Source: Tenacibaculum haliotis (GTDB taxonomy: Bacteria; Bacteroidota; Bacteroidia; Flavobacteriales; Flavobacteriaceae). Taken from it: 64,000 nt of DNA. Position numbers and translations under genes: made by a program. Shown here piece after piece: positions 42,050-50,685 of this stretch. The stretch is from assembly GCF_025215075.1 (NCBI RefSeq), contig NZ_JAOBTH010000028.1, positions 124,001-188,000 on the forward strand, read 5' to 3'. Numbering within the stretch: the first letter of the stretch is position 1; each line of letters begins with the position of its first letter. A model generated the notes under the pieces. It had not been told where the DNA came from. It was given only the letters and a program-made list of their open reading frames with translations, and did no database searches.

Positions 42050-43681
42050 TTATAAATCGATTTCTTTTAATGCTTTTATATTATTTCGCTCTAAGAAAGC
42101 ATCGATAGTTTCGAAATGCTCAATAACACGCTGCTCTTTAAATTCGAATACTTTTTCTGATAATCCTTGTAAGAAATCACGATCGTGAGATACTAAAATT
42201 AAGGTTCCGTCGAAATGCATTAATGCTTCCTTAATTACATCTTTAGATCGTAAATCTAAGTGGTTTGTAGGCTCATCTAAAATTAACACATTTACAGGTT
42301 CTAGCAACAGTTTAACCATTGCCAAACGCGTTTTCTCTCCACCAGAAAGCACTTTTACTTTCTTTTCAATATCATCACCAGCAAACATAAAACGACCTAA
42401 AATATTTTTTATTTGCGTACGAACATCACCTTCTGCAACCTCATCTACGGTTTGAAAAACGGTTAATTCGGGATCTAATAATGAGGCTTGATTCTGTGCA
42501 AAATATCCAACCTTGGCATTGTGTCCTAAGCCACATTCACCATCAAAATCTATTTCGCCCATAATAGCTTTTATCATGGTTGATTTCCCTTCTCCATTAC
42601 GCCCTACAAACGATACTTTTTCGCCACGAGCAATTGAAAAATTAGCATCTTCAAAAACAGTTAAATCGCCATATTTTTTTGTTAAGCCTTCTACTTTTAC
42701 AGGATAATCTCCAGACCGTGGAGATGGTGGAAAACGCAATTTTAACGCTGTAGTATCTACTTCGTCAATTTCAATCGGCACAATTTTCTCTAACATTCGC
42801 ACACGCGATGCTACTTGATTTGTTTTTGAATAGGTTCCTTTAAAACGCTCTATAAAGCCTTTAATATCTTCAATTGTTTTTTGTTGTTCTTGATATGCTT
42901 TTATTTGATGTGAACGACGTTCTTTTCTAAGCTCTAAATAATGAGAATAATTGGCTTTATAATCGTGAATCGTCCCCATGGTAACCTCAATAGTTCGGTT
43001 GGTTATATTATCGATAAATGCTTTATCGTGAGAAATTACCACAACAGCTTTGGCTTTGTTTAACAAAAAGTTTTCTAACCAAATCACAGATTCGATATCT
43101 ACGTGATTCGTAGGTTCATCGAGTAAAATTAAATCGGGTTTTTGTAATAAAATTTTAGCCAATTCAATACGCATACGCCAACCACCACTAAATTCGCTTG
43201 TTAAACGGTCAAAATCTTCTTGTTTAAACCCCAATCCTTTCAGCGCTTTTTCTACCTCAGCTTCGTAATTTACTTCTTCTAAAGCATAATAACTTTCGCC
43301 TAAATCGGTAACACGCTCAATAATTTTCATGTATTCTTCCGATTCGTAATCTGTACGTGTTTCTAACTGCTTATTTAATGATTCCATTTCAGATTTCATC
43401 TTAAAAACAGCATCAAAAGCTTTAGAAGCTTCTTCACGAACCGTACAATTATCCTCCATTAATAAATGCTGTGGCAAGTATGCAACTACTGTATCTTTCG
43501 GACTCCTAACTCCGCCTTTACTAGCTTTAGAAACTCCTGCTATAATTTTCATCATAGTTGATTTTCCGGCACCGTTTTTACCCATTAAAGCTATTTTATC
43601 ATTTTCGTTTATTACAAACGAAACATCTTTAAATAAGGTTTTTCCACTAAACTCAACCGTTAATTGATCTACAGTAATCAT
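42050..43681 (-). CDS. ABC-F family ATPase
   Basis: 543 aa with two nucleotide-binding domains and no membrane segment. NBD1: Walker A GKNGAGKST, signature FSGGWRMR, Walker B LILLDEPTNHVD. NBD2: GRNGEGKST, LSGGEKTR, LILDEPTNHLD. The inter-domain linker (about 240-290) is charged and contains KGTYSKTNQVASRVRMLEKI, close to YbiT-type housekeeping members. ABC-F proteins act on the ribosome E site during translation; some confer antibiotic resistance, but the short linker and family resemblance here suggest a translation factor. Single gene; family P repeat just past its stop. Confidence 0.93.
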   Translation of the reverse strand: MITVDQLTVEFSGKTLFKDVSFVINENDKIALMGKNGAGKSTMMKIIAGVSKASKGGVRSPKDTVVAYLPQHLLMEDNCTVREEASKAFDAVFKMKSEMESLNKQLETRTDYESEEYMKIIERVTDLGESYYALEEVNYEAEVEKALKGLGFKQEDFDRLTSEFSGGWRMRIELAKILLQKPDLILLDEPTNHVDIESVIWLENFLLNKAKAVVVISHDKAFIDNITNRTIEVTMGTIHDYKANYSHYLELRKERRSHQIKAYQEQQKTIEDIKGFIERFKGTYSKTNQVASRVRMLEKIVPIEIDEVDTTALKLRFPPSPRSGDYPVKVEGLTKKYGDLTVFEDANFSIARGEKVSFVGRNGEGKSTMIKAIMGEIDFDGECGLGHNAKVGYFAQNQASLLDPELTVFQTVDEVAEGDVRTQIKNILGRFMFAGDDIEKKVKVLSGGEKTRLAMVKLLLEPVNVLILDEPTNHLDLRSKDVIKEALMHFDGTLILVSHDRDFLQGLSEKVFEFKEQRVIEHFETIDAFLERNNIKALKEIDL

Positions 43682-43878
43682 GTATCTATATTTTGAATGG
43701 CGAAATTAGCAAAAACTGTGCATAACTTATTAAAAACTTTAAGGAATACCAATTATTGATTTTGTTATATTTACAAGAAAAATTGCTAATACTTTATACT
43801 ATCCGTTTTTATAATTGGGATGAATGGAATGAGGTTTTGGTTATAATGGAGTGGAAAATATTAGAATGAAAAAGAGTT

Positions 43879-44862
43879 ATGAGAATAAATTATATTATTG
43901 GAAATGGTTTTGATAGAAATTTAAATTTAAAAACTTCCTATAAAGAATTTGTAAATGTATACAGAGATATTAAAAATGATAATCCTATAATTGAAAAATT
44001 CAAATCAACCTTAAAAGGTGACTCTGAACTTTGGTTTAAACTAGAAGAATATTTAGGCGACTATACTAAACACATAAAAAAACCTCAAGAGTTCATTTTA
44101 ATTTACGATGACTTGCAAATTGAACTTTCTAATTATTTAAAAAATGAACAATCAAATCTTGTTATTTCAAAACCTTTAAAAGATAAAATAATAAATGACT
44201 TTATAAATCCTCAAAAATACTTATCACCAAACGACAAAAGAAGGCTAATCTCATTTATAAAAAAACATTCTCAAAAAAAAATATTATTAAATATTTCAAC
44301 TTTTAATTATACAAACTCTGTTGAGCAAATATTTAACTCTCCTAATTTTCCATTAAAAATAAACACAAAAAACATATTCAATTCAGTTACACAATTAGAA
44401 AATATAAATCATATACATGGGTTAATTGATAATGGGTTAATCTTTGGAGTTAATGACGAATCACAAATATCAAATATAGAATTATCAAAAAACATTGAAA
44501 TTCAAGAACATTTAATTAAACCTTTTGTAAATGATTCATATGATATCTTAATCAATAAAAAGTTAGAGCAAGATATTAGAAATGCTGACTTAATTTGTCT
44601 TCATGGTTTATCTATGGGAGCAACAGATAAAAAATGGTGGAAAATAATAGGAGAAGAAGTTAAGAATGGCAAACATCTTGTTTTCCATAAATTCAGTGAA
44701 ATTGGGTTCTCTAATTTAAATAGAAACAAAATAAATCCTTTAATTAGAGGTGAGAAAAAAAGGTTGCTTGACTTATTTGAAATCCCTACAGAATTAAGTA
44801 AAAAAACTGAATCTCAAATTTATATTGAAATCGGAACTAAAACTTTTAATAATTCAAAATAA
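43879..44862 (+). CDS. AbiH-family abortive-infection protein
   Basis: 327 aa. N-terminal IIGNGFDRNLNLKTSYKEF (5-23) is the AbiH signature. Later blocks are STFNYTNSVEQIF, NHIHGLIDNGLIFGVND and LICLHGLSMGATDKKWW. AbiH was first found in Lactococcus as a phage-exclusion protein; its mechanism is not established. GC in sampled lines falls to about 20-25%, clearly below flanking tsaD and ABC-F, a sign of horizontal acquisition. No toxin-antitoxin or restriction partner adjoins it. It starts about 200 nt after the ABC-F start region on the opposite strand. Confidence 0.85.
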   Translation: MRINYIIGNGFDRNLNLKTSYKEFVNVYRDIKNDNPIIEKFKSTLKGDSELWFKLEEYLGDYTKHIKKPQEFILIYDDLQIELSNYLKNEQSNLVISKPLKDKIINDFINPQKYLSPNDKRRLISFIKKHSQKKILLNISTFNYTNSVEQIFNSPNFPLKINTKNIFNSVTQLENINHIHGLIDNGLIFGVNDESQISNIELSKNIEIQEHLIKPFVNDSYDILINKKLEQDIRNADLICLHGLSMGATDKKWWKIIGEEVKNGKHLVFHKFSEIGFSNLNRNKINPLIRGEKKRLLDLFEIPTELSKKTESQIYIEIGTKTFNNSK

Positions 44863-44928
44863 AAAAAAGCCTACAACACTTATAATTTATTACTAATTCT
44901 AGCCAATTAAAATAAACAGATATTCACC

Positions 44929-45654
44929 TTGCAAGTAGAAATAAAAAATCCACGAATAAAATGTTACAAATGTATGCGCCCTGCTAGCACATGTATTTGT
45001 AAACATCTTAATTCTTTTCATACCAATACTCGTTTTATTATTTTGATGCATCCGAAGGAATACCGAAAAGAAAAAAGCGGAACAGGGCATATTACGAATC
45101 TTCAACTTGAAAATTCAGAAATTATAGTTGGTGTCGATTTCACGAATAATAGCCGAGTAAATGAAATACTTGCTGATAAAGAAAATAATGCTTTCTTACT
45201 GTACCCAGGAAAAGATAATTTTAACTTCTCTACAAGAAAAAGTGCTGAAATAAATTATTTTATGGGTGATAATCCACACATTTTTATTCTTGATGGGACC
45301 TGGCCTTGCGCTCGTAAAATGCTTAAACTAAGTACCAATTTACAACAATTAAAAAGGGTCAGTTTTGATAATAAAATAAAATCGAAGTTTATTATTAAGC
45401 AACAACCAGCATCTCTTTGCCTTAGTACAATTGAGTCTGTTTACACCGTAATAAACTTACTTAACAAGAGTGATTTAGAACAATGCGATACAAAAAAAAT
45501 TTTGCTTCCTTTCGAAAAAATGATAGACCATCAACTCGAATATGCGCTAAACCCAAATAACAAAAACTATGCTGCTACAGCAAATAAAGAGATGATTACC
45601 AAAAACATGTACAAGAAAAAAACGGAAAGAAGTGTTATTTTTGAACAAGAGTAG
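44929..45654 (+). CDS. DTW-domain tRNA-uridine aminocarboxypropyltransferase
   Basis: 241 aa from a TTG start (QVEIKNPRIKCYKCMRPAST). An N-terminal cysteine cluster (CYKCMRPASTCICKH, 15-29) probably binds metal. The DTW block is FILDGTWPCARKML, with family motifs MHPKEYRKEKSGTGH and STIESVYTVINLL. Members such as TapT make acp3U on tRNA from S-adenosylmethionine. Independent unit between AbiH and a small membrane protein. Confidence 0.9.
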   Translation: MQVEIKNPRIKCYKCMRPASTCICKHLNSFHTNTRFIILMHPKEYRKEKSGTGHITNLQLENSEIIVGVDFTNNSRVNEILADKENNAFLLYPGKDNFNFSTRKSAEINYFMGDNPHIFILDGTWPCARKMLKLSTNLQQLKRVSFDNKIKSKFIIKQQPASLCLSTIESVYTVINLLNKSDLEQCDTKKILLPFEKMIDHQLEYALNPNNKNYAATANKEMITKNMYKKKTERSVIFEQE

Positions 45655-45736
45655 TTGTAAGTGCTAAAACTGTTATAAAAATATAACTCATAAAAGAATG
45701 TACCAGTAATTTTAAAAATACAACTACCAAATAATT

Positions 45737-46108
45737 ATGAATGATATAGTTGCAAGCATCACAATGATTCTTATTTTAGGTTGCCACACGGCAGCTATTC
45801 TCATTGGCTATAAAAAGCAAAAAACTACTTTAATAATTTCTTATTTAAATGCAATTATTGTAGTTGGTTTCTTCATTTTTTGGATCATTGATAACCTTAA
45901 CGTAAAACAACATAATTTCGGTTTTATAGAATTATCTGCAATAGGTATAGAAGTTTGTATTTTAATAGCAGCCCTTTATTCTATCAGCGGTTTTTATAGT
46001 AAAACCGTTGTGAAAGTGATCAATTATATTGGCTTCGGATTTCATTTTTTGTTTACAATAGGAATGTTGTATTTTATGTTAACATTTAAATTCGATACCC
46101 TTTTTTAA
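45737..46108 (+). CDS. Small four-helix membrane protein
   Basis: 123 aa with four hydrophobic segments (about 5-22, 30-48, 62-82, 95-116). No recognised family motif. It overlaps the 3' end of the converging DUF1569 gene by 4 nt. Function unknown. Confidence 0.72.
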   Translation: MNDIVASITMILILGCHTAAILIGYKKQKTTLIISYLNAIIVVGFFIFWIIDNLNVKQHNFGFIELSAIGIEVCILIAALYSISGFYSKTVVKVINYIGFGFHFLFTIGMLYFMLTFKFDTLF

Positions 46109-46557
46109 ACACCAAATTGCGTTAAGTGATGTTCTAAATGTTTGTAAAAAGAATTATTCCATTCTTTAGTAGATAATTTACCAAAAGAGTGTGATTCTTT
46201 TCCATCGAAATATTGCTCGCCTAATTCTTGAGTTTTTATTATAAAGGTGATTAAACGCTTTTTTTCTGTTTCAAATTCTCGTTCATCAGTAATTATAAAT
46301 TGCGGAGCAGTTCTTCCGTTTTTAGCAAAAGGTGTTTCATTTACTACCGCTTTTTTTACGAATGTTTTAAGCATCATTCTAACAAAAACATTTGGCCTTG
46401 GATGCTTGCTTGTATAAATCATTTCATAAGCAACACAACAATGCGCTAACATTTCAGCAACGCCCATTTTACCCCAACTAGGTTGACTTGTTGGTGTTAA
46501 TTGCGCTATTCTATTAATTACTTCGTTCGTAATTTCTTTGTTAAAAATGTTTTTCAT
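46105..46557 (-). CDS. DUF1569 (DinB-like) protein
   Basis: 150 aa, helical. Conserved histidines for a DinB-like metal site: MLAHC (38-42 region) and YKHLEHHLTQFGV near the C-terminus. Central RTAPQFIITDEREFETEKKR. DUF1569 belongs to the DinB/YfiT four-helix superfamily, whose members include thiol transferases; the substrate is unknown. Coupled, 3 nt apart, to the upstream membrane protein gene. Confidence 0.82.
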   Translation of the reverse strand: MKNIFNKEITNEVINRIAQLTPTSQPSWGKMGVAEMLAHCCVAYEMIYTSKHPRPNVFVRMMLKTFVKKAVVNETPFAKNGRTAPQFIITDEREFETEKKRLITFIIKTQELGEQYFDGKESHSFGKLSTKEWNNSFYKHLEHHLTQFGV

Positions 46558-46560
46558 TTT

Positions 46561-47226
46561 TTATGATTTTTTTGCTAATAAAATAATATCTGAAATATGT
46601 GCATAAATTACAATCGGCACAATTACACCACCTAATAATATGGTAGGGAAATAAGTAATCGCAGTATTTGGAACCGTATACCCAAAGTTTTTATATAATA
46701 ATTCTTGTGATAAAAATCCGTTTGTTAAAATGAAAAGAATAAAAATCAATCCTAAGACATTCCATCCTAATAAAAGTTTTTTATTTACGTTTCCGTATTT
46801 CATCCAAAGTAATAATAAAATAGATGTAATCCCCGGAATAATATCAAAATTCCAACCTTTAAAAGTCATTTCCATTGGTAATAATTCTCTTATTGCTAAT
46901 TCAAACAACAATAATTCCACCGGAAAACGTACAATATGCACTGCGGTACTCCAACGAATATCTCTATTTTCATAAAACTTATTCCTAATTAAATATACGA
47001 TAAAAAATGCTGGTGGCGCCATTACCAATGGGAAGGTAGAATATGTATCACCTTCTGTATAATGGTAAACTCCGTTATAGGCAAGTATGCAAATTAAAAC
47101 TGACCAACCTATTATTATCGGTAAAGTTGTTTTTTTTAAGTTGTTCGATTTTACAAACGCAAGAATTATATAAGCTGTTATTAATAAAAACGAAATTGAA
47201 ATATAAAGTGGTAAATCTGGTGTCAT
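46561..47226 (-). CDS. Seven-helix membrane protein of unknown function
   Basis: 221 aa with about seven hydrophobic segments covering nearly the whole length, and few charged residues. Two loops hold the HIVRFPVELLLFELAIREL and MTFKGWNFDIIPGI stretches. No family recognised. First gene of a pair with DUF1569. Confidence 0.75.
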   Translation of the reverse strand: MTPDLPLYISISFLLITAYIILAFVKSNNLKKTTLPIIIGWSVLICILAYNGVYHYTEGDTYSTFPLVMAPPAFFIVYLIRNKFYENRDIRWSTAVHIVRFPVELLLFELAIRELLPMEMTFKGWNFDIIPGITSILLLLWMKYGNVNKKLLLGWNVLGLIFILFILTNGFLSQELLYKNFGYTVPNTAITYFPTILLGGVIVPIVIYAHISDIILLAKKS

Positions 47227-47342
47227 ATTTTAATATTTATGTCAAAAATACTACAGCTATTTATAATAGAACTTGCCAATTGACAAGAAAGGGAAATTAT
47301 ATTGAGATAATACGCAATGAATAACATTTAGTTATTATGCGA

Positions 47343-47367
47343 ATCTAAAACAAGTTCAGATTGACGG
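47343..47367 (+). repeat. Short palindromic repeat, family R (diverged)
   Basis: ATCTAAAACAAGTTCAGATT then GACGG: the AACAAGTTCAG..TGACGG core of family R. The 47227-47502 gap holds this and the next copy and no gene I can support. Confidence 0.4.
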
Positions 47368-47421
47368 ATATTTTTATAATTGATAACAGGTAATTATCTT
47401 TTTCGAAGTTTATCTTTCAAA

Positions 47422-47447
47422 GTCATTCCGTATTTATTTCTGAATCT
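47422..47447 (-). repeat. Short palindromic repeat, family R (opposite orientation)
   Basis: Minus-strand reading AGATTCAGAAATAAATACGG then AATGAC, matching the copy at 50386 apart from a few bases. Confidence 0.45.
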
Positions 47448-47502
47448 TATCATTAAAAAAAAGCATAATGAAAAAACCTATTCGTGTTGATAAATGCGGT
47501 TT

Positions 47503-48504
47503 TTAATGCATTATTTTAAATAGTAATTCCTTTAAAATATCTCTATGTGATTGATTAGCTCCTACCCCTTTACTTTTTACATCTGCTTCACGTAATAAAG
47601 CGATTACTTGTGATACTTTTCGCATTGGATAATTTTTTGCAGCCGAGCTATAATCGTCTACAAAAAACGGATTCACACCTAAATTTTTAGCTACCGAACC
47701 TTTCGATTTATCTTTTAATCCATGATACATTAATAGTTGTGTAAAAAAACTATTTAACAATGAAATAGTCATTACTAACGGATTACTTTTCGGGTTTTGC
47801 GCAAAATAATTGATTATTCTATTTGCCTTAACCACATCTCTTTGCCCTATTGATTTACGTAACTCGAAATTATTAAAATCTTTAGAAATACCGATATTAT
47901 CTTCAATATGCTTATCGGTTATAATGGTATCTTTTGGTAAAACAGAAGTTAATTTATCTAATTCGTTTGCTATTTTACTTAAATCAACTCCTAAAAACTC
48001 AACTAACATCTGAGATGCTTTAGGTTCTATATTGTATTTTTTTCCACTTAAAACTCTACGAATCCAATCAGAAACTTGATTTTCATATAATTTCTTACTC
48101 TCGTAAATCAATCCATTTTTAGCAATTGCTTTATAGGCTTTTTTACGTTTATCTAACTTTTTGTATTTATAATTAAAAACCAAAACTGTAGTTGGTTGCG
48201 GATTTGTAGCATAAGCCTCAATCTTATCAATAGTACGACTTAAATCTTGTGCTTCTTTTACAATAATCACCTGGCGATCTGCCATCATCGGGTATCGTTT
48301 TGCTGACGAAATAATTTCATCAATAGAAACATCACGACCATACATTACTACTTGATTAAATCCTTTCTCAGACTCATCAAGTACATTTTTTTCTATATAA
48401 TCAGAAATTTTATCGATATAATAAGGCTCCTCACCCATTAAGAAATAAACAGGCTTTATGTTTCCTCCTTTTATATCAGCTATAATATTTTTAATTTCGT
48501 TCAT
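47503..48504 (-). CDS. holA: DNA polymerase III subunit delta
   Basis: 333 aa from the ATG at 48504 (NEIKNIIADIKGGNIKPVYF); the longer in-frame start at 48543 has no support. Clamp-loader arm with a AAA+-like fold: YFLMGEEPYYIDKISDYI (19-36), VLDESEKGFNQVVMYG, and the C-terminal helical domain RKSIGQRDVVKANRII. No Walker A of its own, as expected for delta. Divergent from the HsdR-N gene, an arrangement I recall as common in Flavobacteriia. Confidence 0.94.
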   Translation of the reverse strand: MNEIKNIIADIKGGNIKPVYFLMGEEPYYIDKISDYIEKNVLDESEKGFNQVVMYGRDVSIDEIISSAKRYPMMADRQVIIVKEAQDLSRTIDKIEAYATNPQPTTVLVFNYKYKKLDKRKKAYKAIAKNGLIYESKKLYENQVSDWIRRVLSGKKYNIEPKASQMLVEFLGVDLSKIANELDKLTSVLPKDTIITDKHIEDNIGISKDFNNFELRKSIGQRDVVKANRIINYFAQNPKSNPLVMTISLLNSFFTQLLMYHGLKDKSKGSVAKNLGVNPFFVDDYSSAAKNYPMRKVSQVIALLREADVKSKGVGANQSHRDILKELLFKIMH

Positions 48505-48556
48505 AACTTTAAGTAAGGTATTACTTGGAAGAAAATAATACAATCTTTAACTTAAG

Positions 48557-48581
48557 TTTGCCACGCTTTGCTCGCAATGAC
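48557..48581 (-). repeat. Fragment of an RPE-like palindromic element
   Basis: TTTGCCACGCTTTGCTCGCA then ATGAC: one arm of the palindrome whose other form is in the coding repeat at 26101-26170. It lies in the holA/HsdR-N divergent gap. Confidence 0.5.
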
Positions 48582-48595
48582 TTTCTATTTTTACA

Positions 48596-48603
48596 TATAT
48601 TTG
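48596..48603 (+). promoter_or_regulatory. -7 element of the HsdR-N gene
   Basis: TATATTTG exact match ending 4 nt before the ATG at 48608, which would give a leaderless or near-leaderless message. Confidence 0.4.
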
Positions 48604-48607
48604 AAAC

Positions 48608-49051
48608 ATGCAAAAATTGAATCTTCCCAACTATACATTCAAGCTCAAAAGTAACGAAAATAAGACGCTTATTTTTGATAAATGGAGAAAAAAATACTTG
48701 GTATTAACTCCAGAAGAATGGGTACGTCAACATTTTGTACAGTTTTTAATTGATGAAAAAAAATATCCTGTTTCGTTAATTGCTCTTGAAAAACAACTCA
48801 CCATAAACAACTTAAAAAAACGTACTGATATTGTTATTTTCTCTTCGGATGGAACGCCAAATATTATTGTAGAATGCAAGGCTCCGAAAATTAAAATAGC
48901 ACAAGATACTTTCGATCAAATTGCACGCTATAATTTAAAATTAGATGCCAATTACTTAGTTGTTACCAACGGATTACAGCATTATTTTTGCAAGCTCGAT
49001 AAAGAAAATGAAACCTATATATTTTTAGAAGATATTCCTGATTATAAATAA
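48608..49051 (+). CDS. Standalone HsdR N-terminal (PD-(D/E)xK nuclease-like) protein
   Basis: 147 aa corresponding to the N-terminal nuclease domain (HSDR_N) of type I restriction R subunits, without the helicase. Catalytic-type residues: D74 in KRTDIVIF and E89/K91 in IIVECKAP, with a conserved Q-A in FDQIARYNLKL. Small single-domain forms are widespread and not linked to a methylase or specificity subunit; none is found here, so it is not a type I restriction system. Role unknown; DNA-processing fits the neighbour holA only loosely. Confidence 0.85.
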   Translation: MQKLNLPNYTFKLKSNENKTLIFDKWRKKYLVLTPEEWVRQHFVQFLIDEKKYPVSLIALEKQLTINNLKKRTDIVIFSSDGTPNIIVECKAPKIKIAQDTFDQIARYNLKLDANYLVVTNGLQHYFCKLDKENETYIFLEDIPDYK

Positions 49052-49069
49052 ACAATGACTTTACATCAT

Positions 49070-49144
49070 TTTTGAAGAATGTAAAAGTATTTCGAATTAG
49101 TTCTCGATACAAAACTCTAAAAAAAGAGTTTTACTCGAACTGAC
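49070..49144. repeat. Interspersed inverted repeat, family Q (diverged)
   Basis: TTTTTGAAGAATGTAAAAGT, then TTCTCGATACAAAACTCT hairpin and AAGAGTTTTACTCGAACTGA. Same blocks as the copy at 41715. Confidence 0.5.
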
Positions 49145-49172
49145 AAATATTAATAACAAACTATAACTTCTA

Positions 49173-49250
49173 GTAGTTTTTGAAGAATGAAAAATGTATC
49201 GAAAAGTCTTACTTATTAATTCTCTATAAAAATAATTTCACTCGATCTTA
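49173..49250. repeat. Interspersed inverted repeat, family Q (second diverged copy)
   Basis: TTTTTGAAGAATGAAAAATG, TATCGA, TCTCTATA and TTTCACTCGA keep the family order. With the copy before it, it fills the gap 49052-49285. Confidence 0.4.
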
Positions 49251-49285
49251 CAAAAAACAAGAACATAAACTGTAAATTCGCTCTC

Positions 49286-50284
49286 TTGAAAACAGCAATC
49301 GTTATATTAAATTGGAATGGTAAAAAATTGTTAGAACAGTTTTTACCATCGATCGTAAATTTCAGCTCGCAAGAAGCCGAAGTTTATGTAGCCGACAATG
49401 CTTCTACTGATGATTCTATTGAATTTATCAAGCAAAATTATCCTACTGTAAAAATTGTAAAAAACAGTATTAACGGCGGTTATGCAAAAGGGTATAATGA
49501 TGCTTTACAACATATTGATGCCGATATTTATTGTTTAGTAAATTCAGATATTGAAGTTACTAAAAACTGGTTAACACCTATTTTAACTACTTTTAAAACA
49601 GCTCCAAACACAGCTATTATTCAGCCTAAAATTTTAGACTTTAAAGACAAATCGAAATTTGAATATGCGGGTGCTGGTGGCGGATTTATAGATTTATATG
49701 GCTATCCGTATTGTCGCGGGCGTATTTTTAATCATTTAGAAACCGATAACGGACAATTTAACGATACGACTGATATTTTTTGGGCTTCGGGGGCTTGTTT
49801 ATTTATTCGCTCTGAGGTGTATCATAAACTAAATGGCTTTGATGAAGATTATTTTGCGCATCAAGAAGAAATCGATTTATGTTGGCGTGCAAAAAACGAA
49901 GGTTTTAACATAAAGTATGTGGGGGATTCAACAGTATATCATGTTGGCGGAGCTACATTAGAAGCTATCAACCCTAAAAAAACATACTTAAACTTTAGAA
50001 ACAGCTTACTAAACGTTGTTAAAAACGTACCTAGAAAATGGTTTTTGTTCGTTGTTTTTTCTCGTTTGATCTTAGACGGAATTGCTGGCGTAAAATTCTT
50101 AACAGAGTTAAAACCTCAACACACAATTGCTATCGTAAAAGCGCATTTTAGTTTCTATGCAAACTTCTTTAAGTTTTTAGGAAAAAGAAAAAAGCTACAA
50201 AAAAAAGCGGATTACAACAAACATACTTCTGTTGTTTGGCAATGTTATGCACTGGGAAGAACTACCTTTAACAAACTGAAATAG
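49286..50284 (+). CDS. Glycosyltransferase family 2 protein (rhamnosyltransferase-like)
   Basis: 332 aa, TTG start (KTAIVILNWNGKKLLEQFLP). GT-A motifs: DNASTDDS (43-50 region), the DXD-type NSDIEV, GACLFIRSEVYHKLNGFDED and an EEIDLCWR motif typical of rhamnosyl/galactofuranosyl-type GT2 enzymes. The C-terminal helical part (about 255-332) is amphipathic. Uses a nucleotide sugar; the acceptor is probably a surface glycan. No other polysaccharide genes are adjacent. Confidence 0.9.
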   Translation: MKTAIVILNWNGKKLLEQFLPSIVNFSSQEAEVYVADNASTDDSIEFIKQNYPTVKIVKNSINGGYAKGYNDALQHIDADIYCLVNSDIEVTKNWLTPILTTFKTAPNTAIIQPKILDFKDKSKFEYAGAGGGFIDLYGYPYCRGRIFNHLETDNGQFNDTTDIFWASGACLFIRSEVYHKLNGFDEDYFAHQEEIDLCWRAKNEGFNIKYVGDSTVYHVGGATLEAINPKKTYLNFRNSLLNVVKNVPRKWFLFVVFSRLILDGIAGVKFLTELKPQHTIAIVKAHFSFYANFFKFLGKRKKLQKKADYNKHTSVVWQCYALGRTTFNKLK

Positions 50285-50385
50285 CTCTTTTTTACTGTTT
50301 TTTTTTAATGGTTCCTAGGTATTGAATACATCAACCTAAATATTTTTTAAACTTATTTAATAAACAGTTGTGATTCACAGGATGT

Positions 50386-50411
50386 GATTTCGAAATAAAT
50401 TCGGAATGACG
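50386..50411 (+). repeat. Short palindromic repeat, family R
   Basis: GATTTCGAAATAAATTCGGA then ATGACG; a palindromic core TTCGAAATAAATTCGGAA. Confidence 0.45.
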
Positions 50412-50487
50412 TTAACAAATAAAATCCTGACTAAAAAAACATGTTCTATGTTCTTTTTCTTTCTTTGAAATTTTTATACTCTTGAAT

Positions 50488-50515
50488 CCGTAAAACTGAA
50501 CTTGTTTCAGGTTCA
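50488..50515 (-). repeat. Short palindromic repeat, family R (opposite orientation)
   Basis: On the minus strand GTGAACCTGAAACAAGTTCA then GTTTTACGG, with the CTGAAACAAGTTCAG core. Confidence 0.45.
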
Positions 50516-50589
50516 CATAATACAGGCATTCAATATCAAAAGTAAATTAAGAGTGACGTTTACGATACTCGAAAATTCATAAAAAGAGG

Positions 50590-50660
50590 TAGCCCCGATT
50601 GTAGCATTTGTTTGAGCTCCTCGCAGAGAGCGAGTGCGGAAAGCGGGAAATAGCTTCAAA
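50590..50660 (+). repeat. Interspersed repeat, family P
   Basis: TAGCCCCGATTGTAGCATTT, TGAGCTC, a GAGC-type hairpin CTCGCAGAG, then GCGAGTGCGGAAAGCGGGAA. It sits 26 nt from the Sua5-family stop, in the 50285-50685 gap between converging genes. The rest of that gap holds two family R copies. Confidence 0.7.
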
Positions 50661-50685
50661 TAATATATGTAATTGAAAAAAATAT

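Noticed and set aside
42050..43681. Antibiotic-resistance ABC-F determinant
   Set aside because: The linker resembles YbiT-like housekeeping members and the gene has no mobile context, so resistance is not claimed.
48608..49051. Remnant of a type I restriction system
   Set aside because: No HsdM, HsdS or helicase fragments are present, and the frame is intact and complete as a single domain.
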